From: Clostridia bacterium
GTDB lineage: Bacteria; Bacillota; Clostridia; UMGS1883; UMGS1540
Length of the DNA stretch: 64,000 nucleotides
Direction of reading: 5' to 3'
NCBI GenBank assembly: GCA_017620205.1
Contig: JAFZQX010000046.1
Span: forward strand, 32,120-96,119
Positions 38,428 through 47,271 of the stretch are shown piece after piece (position 1 is the first letter of the stretch; every line of letters begins with the position of its first letter). The translations under genes were made by a program, and so were the position numbers. The notes beneath the pieces are model-generated. The model worked only from the letters and a program-made list of their open reading frames with translations. It made no database searches and was not told the DNA's origin.

Positions 38428-40678
38428 CAGACTGTATAAGGACGGCGTTTTCAAATGCGGTAACAGCTATACAAAGACATGGCGTTTTTCTGATATAAAC
38501 TATGCCGTAGCCTCCGACGATGACCAGCTTTCCATGTTTCTTGCACACTCGGCGCTTATAAACGGTCTGCCGACAGACGCAACGGCAAAGATAAGCGTGT
38601 TTAACAGACAACTCAGCCGTGAGATGCTGTCAAGCCTTGCAGTGCCTAACGGCGATGATAACTATTCCGTTTATGCAAACGAGCTTGCCGAAATATTCTC
38701 GGATAAAATGGCGGACAGTAACAATATAGTGCATGATAAATACATAACCGTTTCAACCGAGAAGAAGAATATAGAAGAAGCGAGGACGTTTTTTACACGC
38801 GTTGGCAATGACCTTGGGGCTGACTATGCAAAACTGTCCTCCAAAACAACGGAGCTTGGCTATAAAGAGCGGCTCCGTATTTTTTATGACTTTTTCAGAA
38901 ACGGCGACAGCAGTGAATTCGGCTTTGATATGCGAAAGGAAATGGCAAAGGGCAAGCATTTCAAAGACGCTATATGTCCTGATAGCATAGAGTTTAAAAG
39001 CGATCATATCCGTATCGGAGAAAAGTATGCAAGGGTTATATTCTTAAAAGAATACCCTTCGTTTTTAAAGGACAGTATGCTTTCTGAGCTTACGGATTTT
39101 TCGCGCAGCATGATGTTATCCGTTGATATTCAGCCGATACCTACGGATGAGGCGGTAAAACAGGTTCAGAAAAAGCTGCTTGCCATAGAAACGGATATTA
39201 CGAAATGGCAGCAGAAGCAGAACATGAATAACAACTTTTCCGCTAATATCCCATACGAAATGGAGCAGATGCGAAAGGAAATCAAGGAGTTTCTTGACGA
39301 TATTACAACGCGTGACCAGAGAATGATGTTTGTAACCGTAACGCTTGTTCATGTCGCTGACACGCTTGACGAGCTTAATAACGATACCGAAACGCTTCTC
39401 TCAATCGGCAGAAAGCATTTGTGTAACTTCGCAACATTCAGGTATCAGCAGGAGGACGGACTAAACACCGTACTCCCTTACGGACTTATGAGAGTTAAAG
39501 CCGTTAGAACGCTTACAACGGAAAGCACAGCGGTACTTATGCCGTACAAAACGCAGGAGATTATAGAAAAAGGCGGTCTGTATTACGGCATAAACGCCAT
39601 ATCGCATAACCTTCTGATGTGTAACCGCAAGCTGCTGTTAAACGGAAACGGCTTTGTACTCGGTGTATCGGGTTCGGGTAAATCATTTGCGTCAAAACTT
39701 GAAATAGCGCTTGCCGCGATATTCTCAAAAGACGATATTATCATAATAGACCCGGAAAGGGAGTATGCGCCGCTTATTAAGAATTTGGGCGGTGAGTGCA
39801 TAAAACTTTCTGTCACGTCGGATAACCATATAAACGCTATGTCGATAAACAAAGACGTTGAGGACGAAAACCCAATATCAATGAAATCCGAGCTTCTTAT
39901 CTCAATATTTGACGAACTGCTTAAAAGCGGTTCATCGCGTTTGGGCGGCGGCGTAGGCGCAAAGGATAAATCTATCATTGACCGTTGTACCATAAGAGTG
40001 TTTGCGGACTATATAAACGGCAGAAGCAATAAAGAGCCTACGCTTATGCAGCTTCGTGACGAGCTTTTAAATCAGCCGGAGCCTGAAGCGCACGACCTTG
40101 CGCTCTGCCTTGAAATGTTTACAACGGGCAGCCTTAACGCATTTGCACATCAAAGCAATGTAGACGTAAACAAGAGAATAATAAGCTATGATATTTTAGA
40201 GCTTGGCGAACAGATGAAATCAATAGGCCTTCTCATTATGCTTGATAATATCATGAACAGAGTAATAGAGAACAGAAAGAAAGGCAAATACACAAGAGTG
40301 TATATAGACGAAGCGCATTTATTCTTTAAAAACCAGTACAGCGCAGATTTTCTGTTGAAGGCGTGGAAGCGTTTCAGAAAATACGGAGGTCTTTTAACGG
40401 GTATTACACAGAACATTTCCGACTGTCTGCTTAATGAAACGGCAAGAGGAATGCTGTCAAACAGCGAATTTCTGCTTATGCTAAACCAATCTCCTTCGGA
40501 CAGAAAAGACCTATCGGAGCTTTTGAATATCTCGGACACACAGATGAGTTATATCACAAACGCAGGCGCGGGGCGCGGACTTATAAAGGTCGGCGGTTCA
40601 ATAGTGCCTTTTGTGAATGAGTTTCCTACCGATACTGCACTCTATAAACTCATGTCCACCAAGCCGGGTGAAGGCTAA
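38348..40678 (+). CDS. VirB4-type conjugation ATPase
   Basis: 776 residues from ATG 38348 (AAGGAGGTG 38333-38340; the upstream in-frame ATG 38288 has no SD). N-terminal CagE/TrbE-VirB4 domain, then the ATPase domain with Walker A LGVSGSGKSFASK (~437-449), DPEREYAPLIK, Walker B VYIDEAHLFFKN (~650) and the SNSEFLLMLNQS region. It energises assembly of the transfer channel. Overlaps prgI by 80 nt and is followed by a strong terminator. Confidence 0.93.
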   Translation: MFLFGKRKQKKEKRKIARTVQQSIPIDRLYKDGVFKCGNSYTKTWRFSDINYAVASDDDQLSMFLAHSALINGLPTDATAKISVFNRQLSREMLSSLAVPNGDDNYSVYANELAEIFSDKMADSNNIVHDKYITVSTEKKNIEEARTFFTRVGNDLGADYAKLSSKTTELGYKERLRIFYDFFRNGDSSEFGFDMRKEMAKGKHFKDAICPDSIEFKSDHIRIGEKYARVIFLKEYPSFLKDSMLSELTDFSRSMMLSVDIQPIPTDEAVKQVQKKLLAIETDITKWQQKQNMNNNFSANIPYEMEQMRKEIKEFLDDITTRDQRMMFVTVTLVHVADTLDELNNDTETLLSIGRKHLCNFATFRYQQEDGLNTVLPYGLMRVKAVRTLTTESTAVLMPYKTQEIIEKGGLYYGINAISHNLLMCNRKLLLNGNGFVLGVSGSGKSFASKLEIALAAIFSKDDIIIIDPEREYAPLIKNLGGECIKLSVTSDNHINAMSINKDVEDENPISMKSELLISIFDELLKSGSSRLGGGVGAKDKSIIDRCTIRVFADYINGRSNKEPTLMQLRDELLNQPEPEAHDLALCLEMFTTGSLNAFAHQSNVDVNKRIISYDILELGEQMKSIGLLIMLDNIMNRVIENRKKGKYTRVYIDEAHLFFKNQYSADFLLKAWKRFRKYGGLLTGITQNISDCLLNETARGMLSNSEFLLMLNQSPSDRKDLSELLNISDTQMSYITNAGAGRGLIKVGGSIVPFVNEFPTDTALYKLMSTKPGEG

Positions 40679-40688
40679 AATCAGTTAA

Positions 40689-40733
40689 ATGAAGGTCAGT
40701 AATGAATTGTCGTTACTGACCTTCATTTTTTTT
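40689..40733 (+). terminator. Strong terminator abutting the SD of the hydrolase gene
   Basis: ATGAAGGTCAGTAA (40689-40702) pairs perfectly with TTACTGACCTTCAT (40713-40726), then a T-run to 40733. The SD GGAGGTG begins at 40734, the very next base. Confidence 0.93.
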
Positions 40734-40747
40734 GGAGGTGAAAATAA

Positions 40748-42943
40748 GTGGGCGAAAAAGATATAAAGATGAAACCGACAACAATGCCAAAGGTAGTAAA
40801 CAGCAAGCCTAAAGTTGCGGTAAAAAGCAAGGACGCTATTGTAAACACCGTAAAAGACGTTAAATCGGTTGCAAGAGATGCACTTATCAAAAAAGCTGTC
40901 AATAAAGAAACCCTGAAAGAAAACGGGGGAGAGCATCTGCAAAAGGCGGATACAGAAGCGGCGGAAAGCGTTGAGAACACTTCGTTTGCGGCAAGCGATG
41001 CGGCGTATCGCAAGGGCAAGGCGTTTGTAAAGGAAAGAATAGAGCAGAACAAGCTGAAAACAAGGGAACAGGCAGAGGGCAAACAGCCCGATATTCATAA
41101 CGAACCTAAAACAGAGGGGTTTTCAGAGAATAACGCAAAAGACAGTAAGCCGAAGGTGACGGATGGGAAACCGAAAACTAAAGAGGAATACTTAAAATCT
41201 CAGTCAAAGCAGCCGACGCAAAAAGATATATCCGCTAAAAAGATAGATATTAAAACAAAGGAGAACTATATCAAAGGACATAGTAACGAAACCGTTTCGG
41301 AACGCATTAAAGGGAAAAACGAGTATTCTGTTGACAAAATGAAGCCGAAATCTGCCATGGAAGCACGCAGAGAATATGTAACGGATAAGCTGAAAAAGAC
41401 CAAAGAAGCGGAAAAGAGAGCAGAAATGCAGAATATATCTGCGCATGGCGACAATGGGTTACATACTTCGGAGCAAGCGAAACCGCAGATTAAAACAAAA
41501 GAAAGTTATCTATCAGAACTTCAGCGCGAAAGGATAGAACCCAAACAGATAAGCCGCAGCGCACCTAGGGGCAGAACAAATTTAAGATACAACGTAAAGA
41601 CAAGAAACGCAATAAACGGCAATGCCAAAAACGCCGTAAAAAGCGGCAGTATATACTCTAACAAGACAATAAAGAAAAAAAACGTGAAATCAACCAAGAG
41701 AGCTGCAAAGACGCAGAAGGAGGTTTCAAAGAAAGCCGCCAAAGAAGCGGCAAAAAGCGCTAAACAGGCTGCACAAAAAGCGGCGCAGGTAACAAAAGCG
41801 GCAGCTAAAAAGGCAAGAAAAATTACTATAAAGCTTACAAAACTTGCCGTGAAAGCTGTTACAAAGCTCATAACCGCCTTGGTTGCCGCAGGTGGCTGGG
41901 CAGTTTTGATAGTAGCGCTTATAGTGATTATTATTGTAGGCGCGGTTGCGGCAAGTCCTTTTGGTATATTCATATCCAAAGAGGTTTCGGACGTCGGAAC
42001 CGTTCCGCTTTCGCAGATAATAGGGGAGTGTAATGCCGAACTGACGCAGATAGTCGAGAATATAGAGCTTTCTGTGGCTCATGATGATGTTGAGATAGTA
42101 AACAATCAGACAAACACAAATCTGATTTTAGCCGTATTTGCGGCAAAAACAGCAGGTGTAGACGATAACACGGCGGAAGATGTAGTTGTTTTTGATGCGG
42201 GCAAGGCAGAAAAACTAAAAGATGTTTTCAGGCGTGCCAATGAGGTAAATTACACTACATCAAGTTATACAGATGACGCGGGAAACACAAAGACAAGGCT
42301 TACTATTACCATAACGGGCAAAACGAAGGAAGAGCTTTTTTCAATGTATTCTCTTTCAAGGAAACAACAGGAAGCGGTAGACGCTTTGCTTGAGGACAGC
42401 GACGCCTTGGCATCTTCAAGTCAAAGCCTTGCCATAACCGACGCCAATGTAAATGCCGTTGTTCAGGGCCTGCCGAGCAGTTTGCCGCAAAAAAGAAAGG
42501 ACGTAGTCAAAAATGCTGCGTCGCTTGTCGGTAAGGTAAATTATTTTTGGGGAGGTAAATCCTCCGCGATAGGCTGGGACAGCGCGTGGGGGACAATGCA
42601 GAGAGTTTCAGCCGCAGGCAGCCCGTCATCAGGCACAATAAGGGCATACGGACTTGACTGTTCCGGGTTTGTGACATGGGCGTTTAATAACAGCGGCATG
42701 GGAGTGGCCGTAGGACACGGCACTTTGGGACAAAAAGCGGCAAGTACATTGGTTGACGCATCTTCCGTACAGGCGGGCGATTTGGCGTTTAACTCCGGAT
42801 ATACCCATGTAGGAATAGTCGTCGGACGTGACACAAGCGGAAATATCCTTGTTATCCATTGTTCAAGCGGCGCAAACAACGTTGTGCTTGCAACTGCTTC
42901 AAGCGTGGGGTTTACAATATTCCGCAGACCTAATTGCTATTAA
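40748..42943 (+). CDS. NlpC/P60 cell-wall hydrolase of the conjugation machine (VirB1-like)
   Basis: 731 residues, GTG 40748. A long Lys/Ala-rich cytoplasmic N-terminal region (~1-370) with repeats of the type KTKE-x-Y-(I/L)-K and an AKKAAKEAAK... helix; one membrane helix (~374-405, VLIVALIVIIIVGAVAASPF); an extracellular linker; and a C-terminal NlpC/P60 domain (~575-731) with catalytic Cys in GLDCSGFVTWAF (~637) and His in YTHVGIVVG. It should cut peptidoglycan locally for the mating channel. Last gene of the + strand conjugation run. Confidence 0.9.
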   Translation: MGEKDIKMKPTTMPKVVNSKPKVAVKSKDAIVNTVKDVKSVARDALIKKAVNKETLKENGGEHLQKADTEAAESVENTSFAASDAAYRKGKAFVKERIEQNKLKTREQAEGKQPDIHNEPKTEGFSENNAKDSKPKVTDGKPKTKEEYLKSQSKQPTQKDISAKKIDIKTKENYIKGHSNETVSERIKGKNEYSVDKMKPKSAMEARREYVTDKLKKTKEAEKRAEMQNISAHGDNGLHTSEQAKPQIKTKESYLSELQRERIEPKQISRSAPRGRTNLRYNVKTRNAINGNAKNAVKSGSIYSNKTIKKKNVKSTKRAAKTQKEVSKKAAKEAAKSAKQAAQKAAQVTKAAAKKARKITIKLTKLAVKAVTKLITALVAAGGWAVLIVALIVIIIVGAVAASPFGIFISKEVSDVGTVPLSQIIGECNAELTQIVENIELSVAHDDVEIVNNQTNTNLILAVFAAKTAGVDDNTAEDVVVFDAGKAEKLKDVFRRANEVNYTTSSYTDDAGNTKTRLTITITGKTKEELFSMYSLSRKQQEAVDALLEDSDALASSSQSLAITDANVNAVVQGLPSSLPQKRKDVVKNAASLVGKVNYFWGGKSSAIGWDSAWGTMQRVSAAGSPSSGTIRAYGLDCSGFVTWAFNNSGMGVAVGHGTLGQKAASTLVDASSVQAGDLAFNSGYTHVGIVVGRDTSGNILVIHCSSGANNVVLATASSVGFTIFRRPNCY

Positions 42944-42957
42944 AACGGTCAAAACCC

Positions 42958-43191
42958 TTAAAAATCGTGCCTGGCTCCGCAATCCAAGTTGTATTTTTCA
43001 AAGACACAGACTATTTCCTCTACAACCTCAAAATCTGATAAGTCCGTGTTTTTAAGGGTTTTTTGTATCTCGAAAAGAGCCATGACAGCGGTAGTATTCG
43101 CTATTTCATTGACATCAATCTCAAAATCGCAAAGCTGATTGTTTATTGTGTCGCAGATGTGTTTTTTCAAAAGATCGAGTTTTATTTCCAT
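42958..43191 (-). CDS. Small unknown protein with C-terminal CGARHDF
   Basis: 77 residues from ATG 43191 on the minus strand, with GGAGG just upstream. MEIKLDLLKKHICDTINNQL ... EVVEEIVCVFEKYNLDCGARHDF. The C-terminal CG-x-x-HDF is shared with many short Clostridial proteins of unknown role. A terminator precedes its SD on the same strand (43223-43255). Convergent with the NlpC/P60 gene. It could belong to the ICE or to the flanking chromosome. Confidence 0.65.
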   Translation of the reverse strand: MEIKLDLLKKHICDTINNQLCDFEIDVNEIANTTAVMALFEIQKTLKNTDLSDFEVVEEIVCVFEKYNLDCGARHDF

Positions 43192-43222
43192 TTTAACCTC
43201 CGGTATGATATAATCAGAGCAT

Positions 43223-43255
43223 AAAAAAAGTGTGCGTTCGCAAGGAATCGCACAC
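43223..43255 (-). terminator. Minus-strand terminator upstream of the small gene
   Basis: On the minus strand GTGTGC ... GCACAC with inner TTC/GAA pairing (43255-43230) is followed by seven T (43229-43223). The gene's SD lies about 25 nt further. Confidence 0.75.
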
Positions 43256-43257
43256 CG

Positions 43258-43336
43258 AAAAATGTACGACTCAATGTTACCACACATTTCAAAGTTACTG
43301 CACAAGACAAGCATACTAAGAAGAGCGTACATTTTT
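43258..43336. repeat. 11-bp inverted repeat at the right edge of the element
   Basis: AAAAATGTACG (43258-43268) and CGTACATTTTT (43326-43336) are perfect inverse copies 57 bp apart; AATGTAC recurs at 43347. No gene lies in the interval 43192-43401. It could be a structured RNA, a recombination site, or chance in AT-rich DNA. Confidence 0.4.
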
Positions 43337-43386
43337 ACACATTAGCAATGTACACTTGTATTGCGCATTTTATTGACTTTAAAATA

Positions 43387-43966
43387 TGTGGTGATTATAT
43401 TTTACCACACTGAAAGTGAAAAATCAAGACCACTTATTGATACATCTTCTTGTAGTTGATTCCTTATGTATTGTTCTATCGCCTTTTTGTTTCTTCCTAC
43501 TGTATCTACGTAATATCCTCTACACCAAAAATGACGATTCCCATATTTGTATTTCATATTAGCATATTTCTCAAATATCATTAGCGAGCTTTTTCCCTTT
43601 AAATATCCCATTATTTGTGATACGCTATATTTGGGCGGTATGCTTACCAACATGTGTATATGGTCTTTACATGCTTCTGCTTCTAATATTTCCACTTGCT
43701 TGTATTCACATAGTTTTCTTAACATTATTCCTATGTCCTTTTTTATTTTTCCATATATCACCTGTCTGCGATATTTAGGCGCAAATACTATATGGTACTT
43801 GCAATTCCATCTTGTGTGTGATAGACTTTCTGTATCAAGTTTCACTACTTGATTCCTCCTTTGATTTGTTTTGGCGGTTGGCTAGACCTGCCTTTATTAT
43901 ATCAAAGGAGGATATTTTTTTCTACGCATAGCTAAAGCTTTTTTATCCCACCAGCATTGCTGGTGG
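43387..43966 (-). mobile_element. IS200-type insertion sequence
   Basis: A single tnpA gene flanked by subterminal hairpins: CCACCAGC-ATT-GCTGGTGG (43948-43966) upstream of tnpA and TGTGGT (43387-43392)/ACCACA (43404-43409) at its 3' end. IS200/IS605 elements move as single strands through such hairpins and have no terminal inverted repeats or target duplication, so exact ends cannot be set. No tnpB partner is present. Confidence 0.75.
43402..43845 (-). CDS. tnpA: IS200/IS605 family Y1 transposase TnpA
   Basis: 147 residues, GTG start 43845 behind AGGAGG. The HUH histidines are in CKDHIHMLVSIPP and the catalytic tyrosine in AIEQYIRNQ; also KYHIVFAPKYRRQ, GYLKGKSSLMIF and HFWCRGYYVDTVG. Full length. 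A short stem (CAAGT/ACTTG) spans the start codon, in keeping with the translational repression known in IS200. Confidence 0.93.
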   Translation of the reverse strand: MKLDTESLSHTRWNCKYHIVFAPKYRRQVIYGKIKKDIGIMLRKLCEYKQVEILEAEACKDHIHMLVSIPPKYSVSQIMGYLKGKSSLMIFEKYANMKYKYGNRHFWCRGYYVDTVGRNKKAIEQYIRNQLQEDVSISGLDFSLSVW

Positions 43967-43975
43967 TTGTAGTTA

Positions 43976-44012
43976 CACAAAACAGCGGCAGAAGCCAGCT
44001 TGCTTCTGCCGC
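43976..44012 (-). terminator. Terminator of the yesN-yesM operon
   Basis: GCGGCAGAAGC and GCTTCTGCCGC (43985-43995, 44002-44012) form a perfect 11-bp stem; on the minus strand it is followed by TGTTTTGTG. It lies 70 nt after the kinase stop. Confidence 0.8.
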
Positions 44013-44082
44013 ACGTATATTAACACAATAAAACTGTAGATATTCGTATTTTCAATCTGAATATATAACACGGATATGGAAT

Positions 44083-45858
44083 TTAATTATATTCCTGCTT
44101 TGGAAGTGTGATTTCAACGGTTGTTTCGCCGCCGCGTGAATCAATTTTTGTAATTCCATATTCTTCTCCAAATATCAATTTAATTCTTTGATGAACATTG
44201 CAAAGACCGATGTGTTCTGCATCTGGCAAATCGTCTGTTTTAAGTTTTTCGCGTATTTTTTCAAGATTTACTGAACTAATTCCCGCACCGTTATCTTTAA
44301 TTTGAAAAATAATACTTTCGTTTTTTACCTGAGCACTTATACTTAATAATCCCTTTTGGGCATTAACTTTATGAATGCCGTGTATAAATGAGTTTTCCAC
44401 GATAGGCTGAAGCATGAATTTTGCAACAGCACATGTTAAAACTCTTTTGTCAATATCCCACTTTACATCAAATTTATCACTATATTTTATTTTTTCAATT
44501 TCAAGATATTTTTTTGTGTAATCAATCTCCGTTTTGGCATCAACAATATTTTGTTTATTTGCAAGAGAGCTACGCAAAAGTTCGGAAAGATTTGAAATAA
44601 TGCTGTTTGCAAGCTCACCTTTTTCGCCTGCGTCAAGTGTCAGTATGCTTATATGATTTAATGTGTTGAATATAAAGTGCGGATTCAACTGTGATTGCAA
44701 CGTCATAATCTGCATTCGTTTCAAATTTGCTATCTTATGGTAAAGATCATCCTCAAGCATAGAGTGTTTCATAATTAAGCGTGATAAATTTTGGCTGATG
44801 AATGATATTTCATCAAATTTTTTCTCGTTATGTTCTTCTGAAGCAGAATTACCGATATCAGACTCTGTAATTTGCATAATTATTCCTGAAATTGAATTGT
44901 AAAACTTGAAGGACAAGTAAATGGAAAGAAAACCCGCCAATAATAAAGATATAATCAATCCCAAAACAAAGAATAATGTGGAGTATTTATTTTTCATTGA
45001 CAAATTATTTGTTGAAAAGGATACTTGCAATATATCATTAGTGCGTTCTAAAGATGAATAGCAGTGTATATAGTTGCTTTCAACATCTAACTGTATTTGT
45101 TGGTTAGTATCTGATTTGAGTTTGTTTTTAATATTGTCAAATTGGTTTAAATCTTTTCCCAAGACAAAAATCGGTTCACCGATATTGCTATACAAAATTG
45201 CAGATGTTATAGAACTATTCTTCTCTGAAAAAAGCGTTTGACGGAACCGGGATAAATCAAAATTGAATATAATAAGACCTGTAGGATGGTTGCCGTCATT
45301 AAGTTCATAACATATGGAAATATGATTATAAGGTGATTTTTGAGGGGTAATAAAATAGTTTTGTTTGTATCTATTGTAATAATTTAACCATTCTGTATCA
45401 CCGAAACGGTCTATCTGATTTCCGGAAGTGTTTGTGATGACATAATTGTTTTTAAAACTGTAAAGATAAACAGAATCTAAATATGTAGATGATAACATAT
45501 GCAAATTCATTTTTTCTCTTATTTTAGATATATCCATAAAAGCGTTGGGTTTAGAAACATCGTCTGTGTTTGCTGCCAAAAAGTTTTGCACGTTATAATC
45601 ATCTAAATAAATCAAATAATCGTTATGAAAACTGTCTAAAGAAGTGTTTAAGGTATTTGCGGTTATAACGGTTGATTGTATTGCAAAGTTGCCCAACTCA
45701 TTTTTGGCACTTGACTGCGATGTATAATACATTACGGCTATCAGAAACGATATGGGTATAACAAGAGACAGAAAAAAAGTAATGAAATACTTGGTTAATA
45801 AACTTTTTCGCTTAAACTGTTTTATGATATTTGCTGCTTCTCTTAATGAGGTTTTCAT
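44083..45858 (-). CDS. YesM-type sensor histidine kinase
   Basis: 591 residues. TM1 at ~24-46 and TM2 at ~297-320 bracket an extracellular ligand-binding (Cache-like) domain. A linker region, then His_kinase (LytS/YesM class) with QSQLNPHFIFNTLNHIS (phospho-acceptor His near 394), and an HATPase with PIVENSFIHGIH and IKDNGAGIS. It senses an extracellular sugar or a binding-protein complex and phosphorylates the neighbouring YesN-like regulator. Spaced 37 nt after that gene in one operon, divergent from the ABC importer. Confidence 0.93.
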   Translation of the reverse strand: MKTSLREAANIIKQFKRKSLLTKYFITFFLSLVIPISFLIAVMYYTSQSSAKNELGNFAIQSTVITANTLNTSLDSFHNDYLIYLDDYNVQNFLAANTDDVSKPNAFMDISKIREKMNLHMLSSTYLDSVYLYSFKNNYVITNTSGNQIDRFGDTEWLNYYNRYKQNYFITPQKSPYNHISICYELNDGNHPTGLIIFNFDLSRFRQTLFSEKNSSITSAILYSNIGEPIFVLGKDLNQFDNIKNKLKSDTNQQIQLDVESNYIHCYSSLERTNDILQVSFSTNNLSMKNKYSTLFFVLGLIISLLLAGFLSIYLSFKFYNSISGIIMQITESDIGNSASEEHNEKKFDEISFISQNLSRLIMKHSMLEDDLYHKIANLKRMQIMTLQSQLNPHFIFNTLNHISILTLDAGEKGELANSIISNLSELLRSSLANKQNIVDAKTEIDYTKKYLEIEKIKYSDKFDVKWDIDKRVLTCAVAKFMLQPIVENSFIHGIHKVNAQKGLLSISAQVKNESIIFQIKDNGAGISSVNLEKIREKLKTDDLPDAEHIGLCNVHQRIKLIFGEEYGITKIDSRGGETTVEITLPKQEYN

Positions 45859-45895
45859 ATATTATTTTCCTTTCATAAAAGGCTAAAGTATAAAA

Positions 45896-47092
45896 TTACT
45901 GTTTTTCAATGTATCTTTTCTGATATTCGGCGGGAGAACACCCAACAATGTTTTTAAATGTCTTATAGAAGTGCGTAGAATGATTATATCCGACTTCCCG
46001 CATAACACTCGTAATTTTAGCGTTTGGATTTTTTAAAAGTTCTTTTGCTTTGTTGATTCGCACCCTGCTGAGCGTTGTGCTGAAATTTTCACCGGTACAT
46101 TTTTTGTAATAAACCGAAAAATACACCCTGCTGAAATTGAAATGCTTTGAGGCTATATCAAGCGAAATGTGATTGTTGTAGTTTTCTTCTATATATTCAA
46201 GAAATATTCTTTTTGAATCGGCGTCAACTTCGCTTTCTGTACGTTCGGATAATAATGACTTCATAGAGGGATACTCATTGGTTATCGTGATATTTGTGGT
46301 AAGATTAAAGCTTTCATTAAGTTTGTTCTTAACGAGTACATCAAAATGAGAGACTATAGAGTCGGTGGTAGTATAGAGACTTTTACTGATACCTATAATC
46401 TCTATTCTGTTTTTTGTGTACCAAATCGGAGCAAAAAACACTTCATTTGTGTTCTGACATGTCAAATTAAGTATACTTTCAAATAAAGCGTTTTTTTCTT
46501 TGATGTTTTCGGTTGAATCATTTAAATTCGGTATGTGAAGATTAAATGTGCACACTGGATTTTCTGCGGTTTTATCAGATAAACCGACAGAAGTAAGTTT
46601 TTCGTACAGAGTATCTTCGTCACTTATACACGAACATATTAAATCGGAAAAAACTTCTTGACAAAGCAAAATATATTCATTTTCGGTAAAACTTGGATAA
46701 TCAGGAGTCGTGACACGACTTTCCAGCTTGGTCAAAGCGGAAGAAAGACTGTCAATAAGGTTCTGTTTGGACAGAGGTTTCAGAATATAGTCAAATACAT
46801 CATAATCAATTGCAGAATGGGCGTATTCAAACTCCCTGTACGCACTTAAAAATATTACTATGGTATCCGGCATTTCATTGTGGCAAAACTCAGCAATATC
46901 AATACCCGTGGGTTCGGGCATTGATATATCTGTCAATACAATATCAACGCTATTGTTTTTCAGATAGTCTAAAGCATCAGCACTGACAAAAAATGCGGCT
47001 TCCACGTTGATTTCAGGGAACTCTTTGCCAATAAATTCTGTCATATAATTCAGCACAAGAGACTCGTCGTCAATTATAATCATGTTGTACAT
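45896..47092 (-). CDS. YesN-type response regulator with AraC DNA-binding domain
   Basis: 398 residues. N-terminal receiver with phospho-acceptor Asp55 (VDIVLTDISMPEPTG) and IIIDDE. A middle region of unknown kind. C-terminal AraC-type double HTH (ISLDIASKHFNFSRVYFSVYYKKCTG ... SVMREVGYNHSTHFYKTFKNIVGCSPAEYQKRY). ATG 47092 has GGAGAG at 5 nt and is preferred to GTG 47098. It most likely binds the direct repeat at 47173-47205 and activates the importer operon in response to the kinase. Confidence 0.93.
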   Translation of the reverse strand: MYNMIIIDDESLVLNYMTEFIGKEFPEINVEAAFFVSADALDYLKNNSVDIVLTDISMPEPTGIDIAEFCHNEMPDTIVIFLSAYREFEYAHSAIDYDVFDYILKPLSKQNLIDSLSSALTKLESRVTTPDYPSFTENEYILLCQEVFSDLICSCISDEDTLYEKLTSVGLSDKTAENPVCTFNLHIPNLNDSTENIKEKNALFESILNLTCQNTNEVFFAPIWYTKNRIEIIGISKSLYTTTDSIVSHFDVLVKNKLNESFNLTTNITITNEYPSMKSLLSERTESEVDADSKRIFLEYIEENYNNHISLDIASKHFNFSRVYFSVYYKKCTGENFSTTLSRVRINKAKELLKNPNAKITSVMREVGYNHSTHFYKTFKNIVGCSPAEYQKRYIEKQ

Positions 47093-47123
47093 AGGCACTC
47101 TCCGTAAAATTGAATTCTTATGT

Positions 47124-47152
47124 ATTATACAACAGTATAACTATAAATGCAA
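47124..47152 (-). promoter_or_regulatory. Promoter of yesN-yesM
   Basis: On the minus strand TTGCAT (47152-47147), 17 bp, TATAAT (47129-47124). Confidence 0.75.
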
Positions 47153-47172
47153 TTCCCATATGCGAGATTTAT

Positions 47173-47205
47173 TAATATTGTGCCTTTAAAAAGTAATATT
47201 ACGCC
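47173..47205 (+). promoter_or_regulatory. Candidate YesN operator: two 12-bp direct repeats 21 bp apart
   Basis: TAATATTGTGCC (47173-47184) and TAATATTACGCC (47194-47205) are identical at 10 of 12 positions with a 21-bp period (two helical turns). The second copy abuts the -35 of the importer promoter (47206). AraC-type regulators bind such direct repeats at this distance. Confidence 0.6.
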
Positions 47206-47234
47206 TTGAAAATAATATGAAGGTATTCTAAAAT
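47206..47234 (+). promoter_or_regulatory. Promoter of the lplB-lplC-lipoprotein operon
   Basis: TTGAAA (47206-47211), 17 bp, TAAAAT (47229-47234), 38 nt before the lplB start codon. Confidence 0.7.
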
Positions 47235-47271
47235 TATATATGTAGAATTGAATTTGGAAGGAGATGTAGCA

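Noticed and set aside
41521..41979. A 152-codon hydrophobic minus-strand frame opposite the NlpC/P60 gene
   Set aside because: Its hydrophobicity is the mirror of the Lys/Ala-rich + strand; not a membrane protein gene.
43985..44012. The 11-bp hairpin as part of the IS200 end
   Set aside because: It lies beyond the element's own LE hairpin (43948-43966) and is followed on the minus strand by a T-run, so it fits better as the kinase operon terminator.
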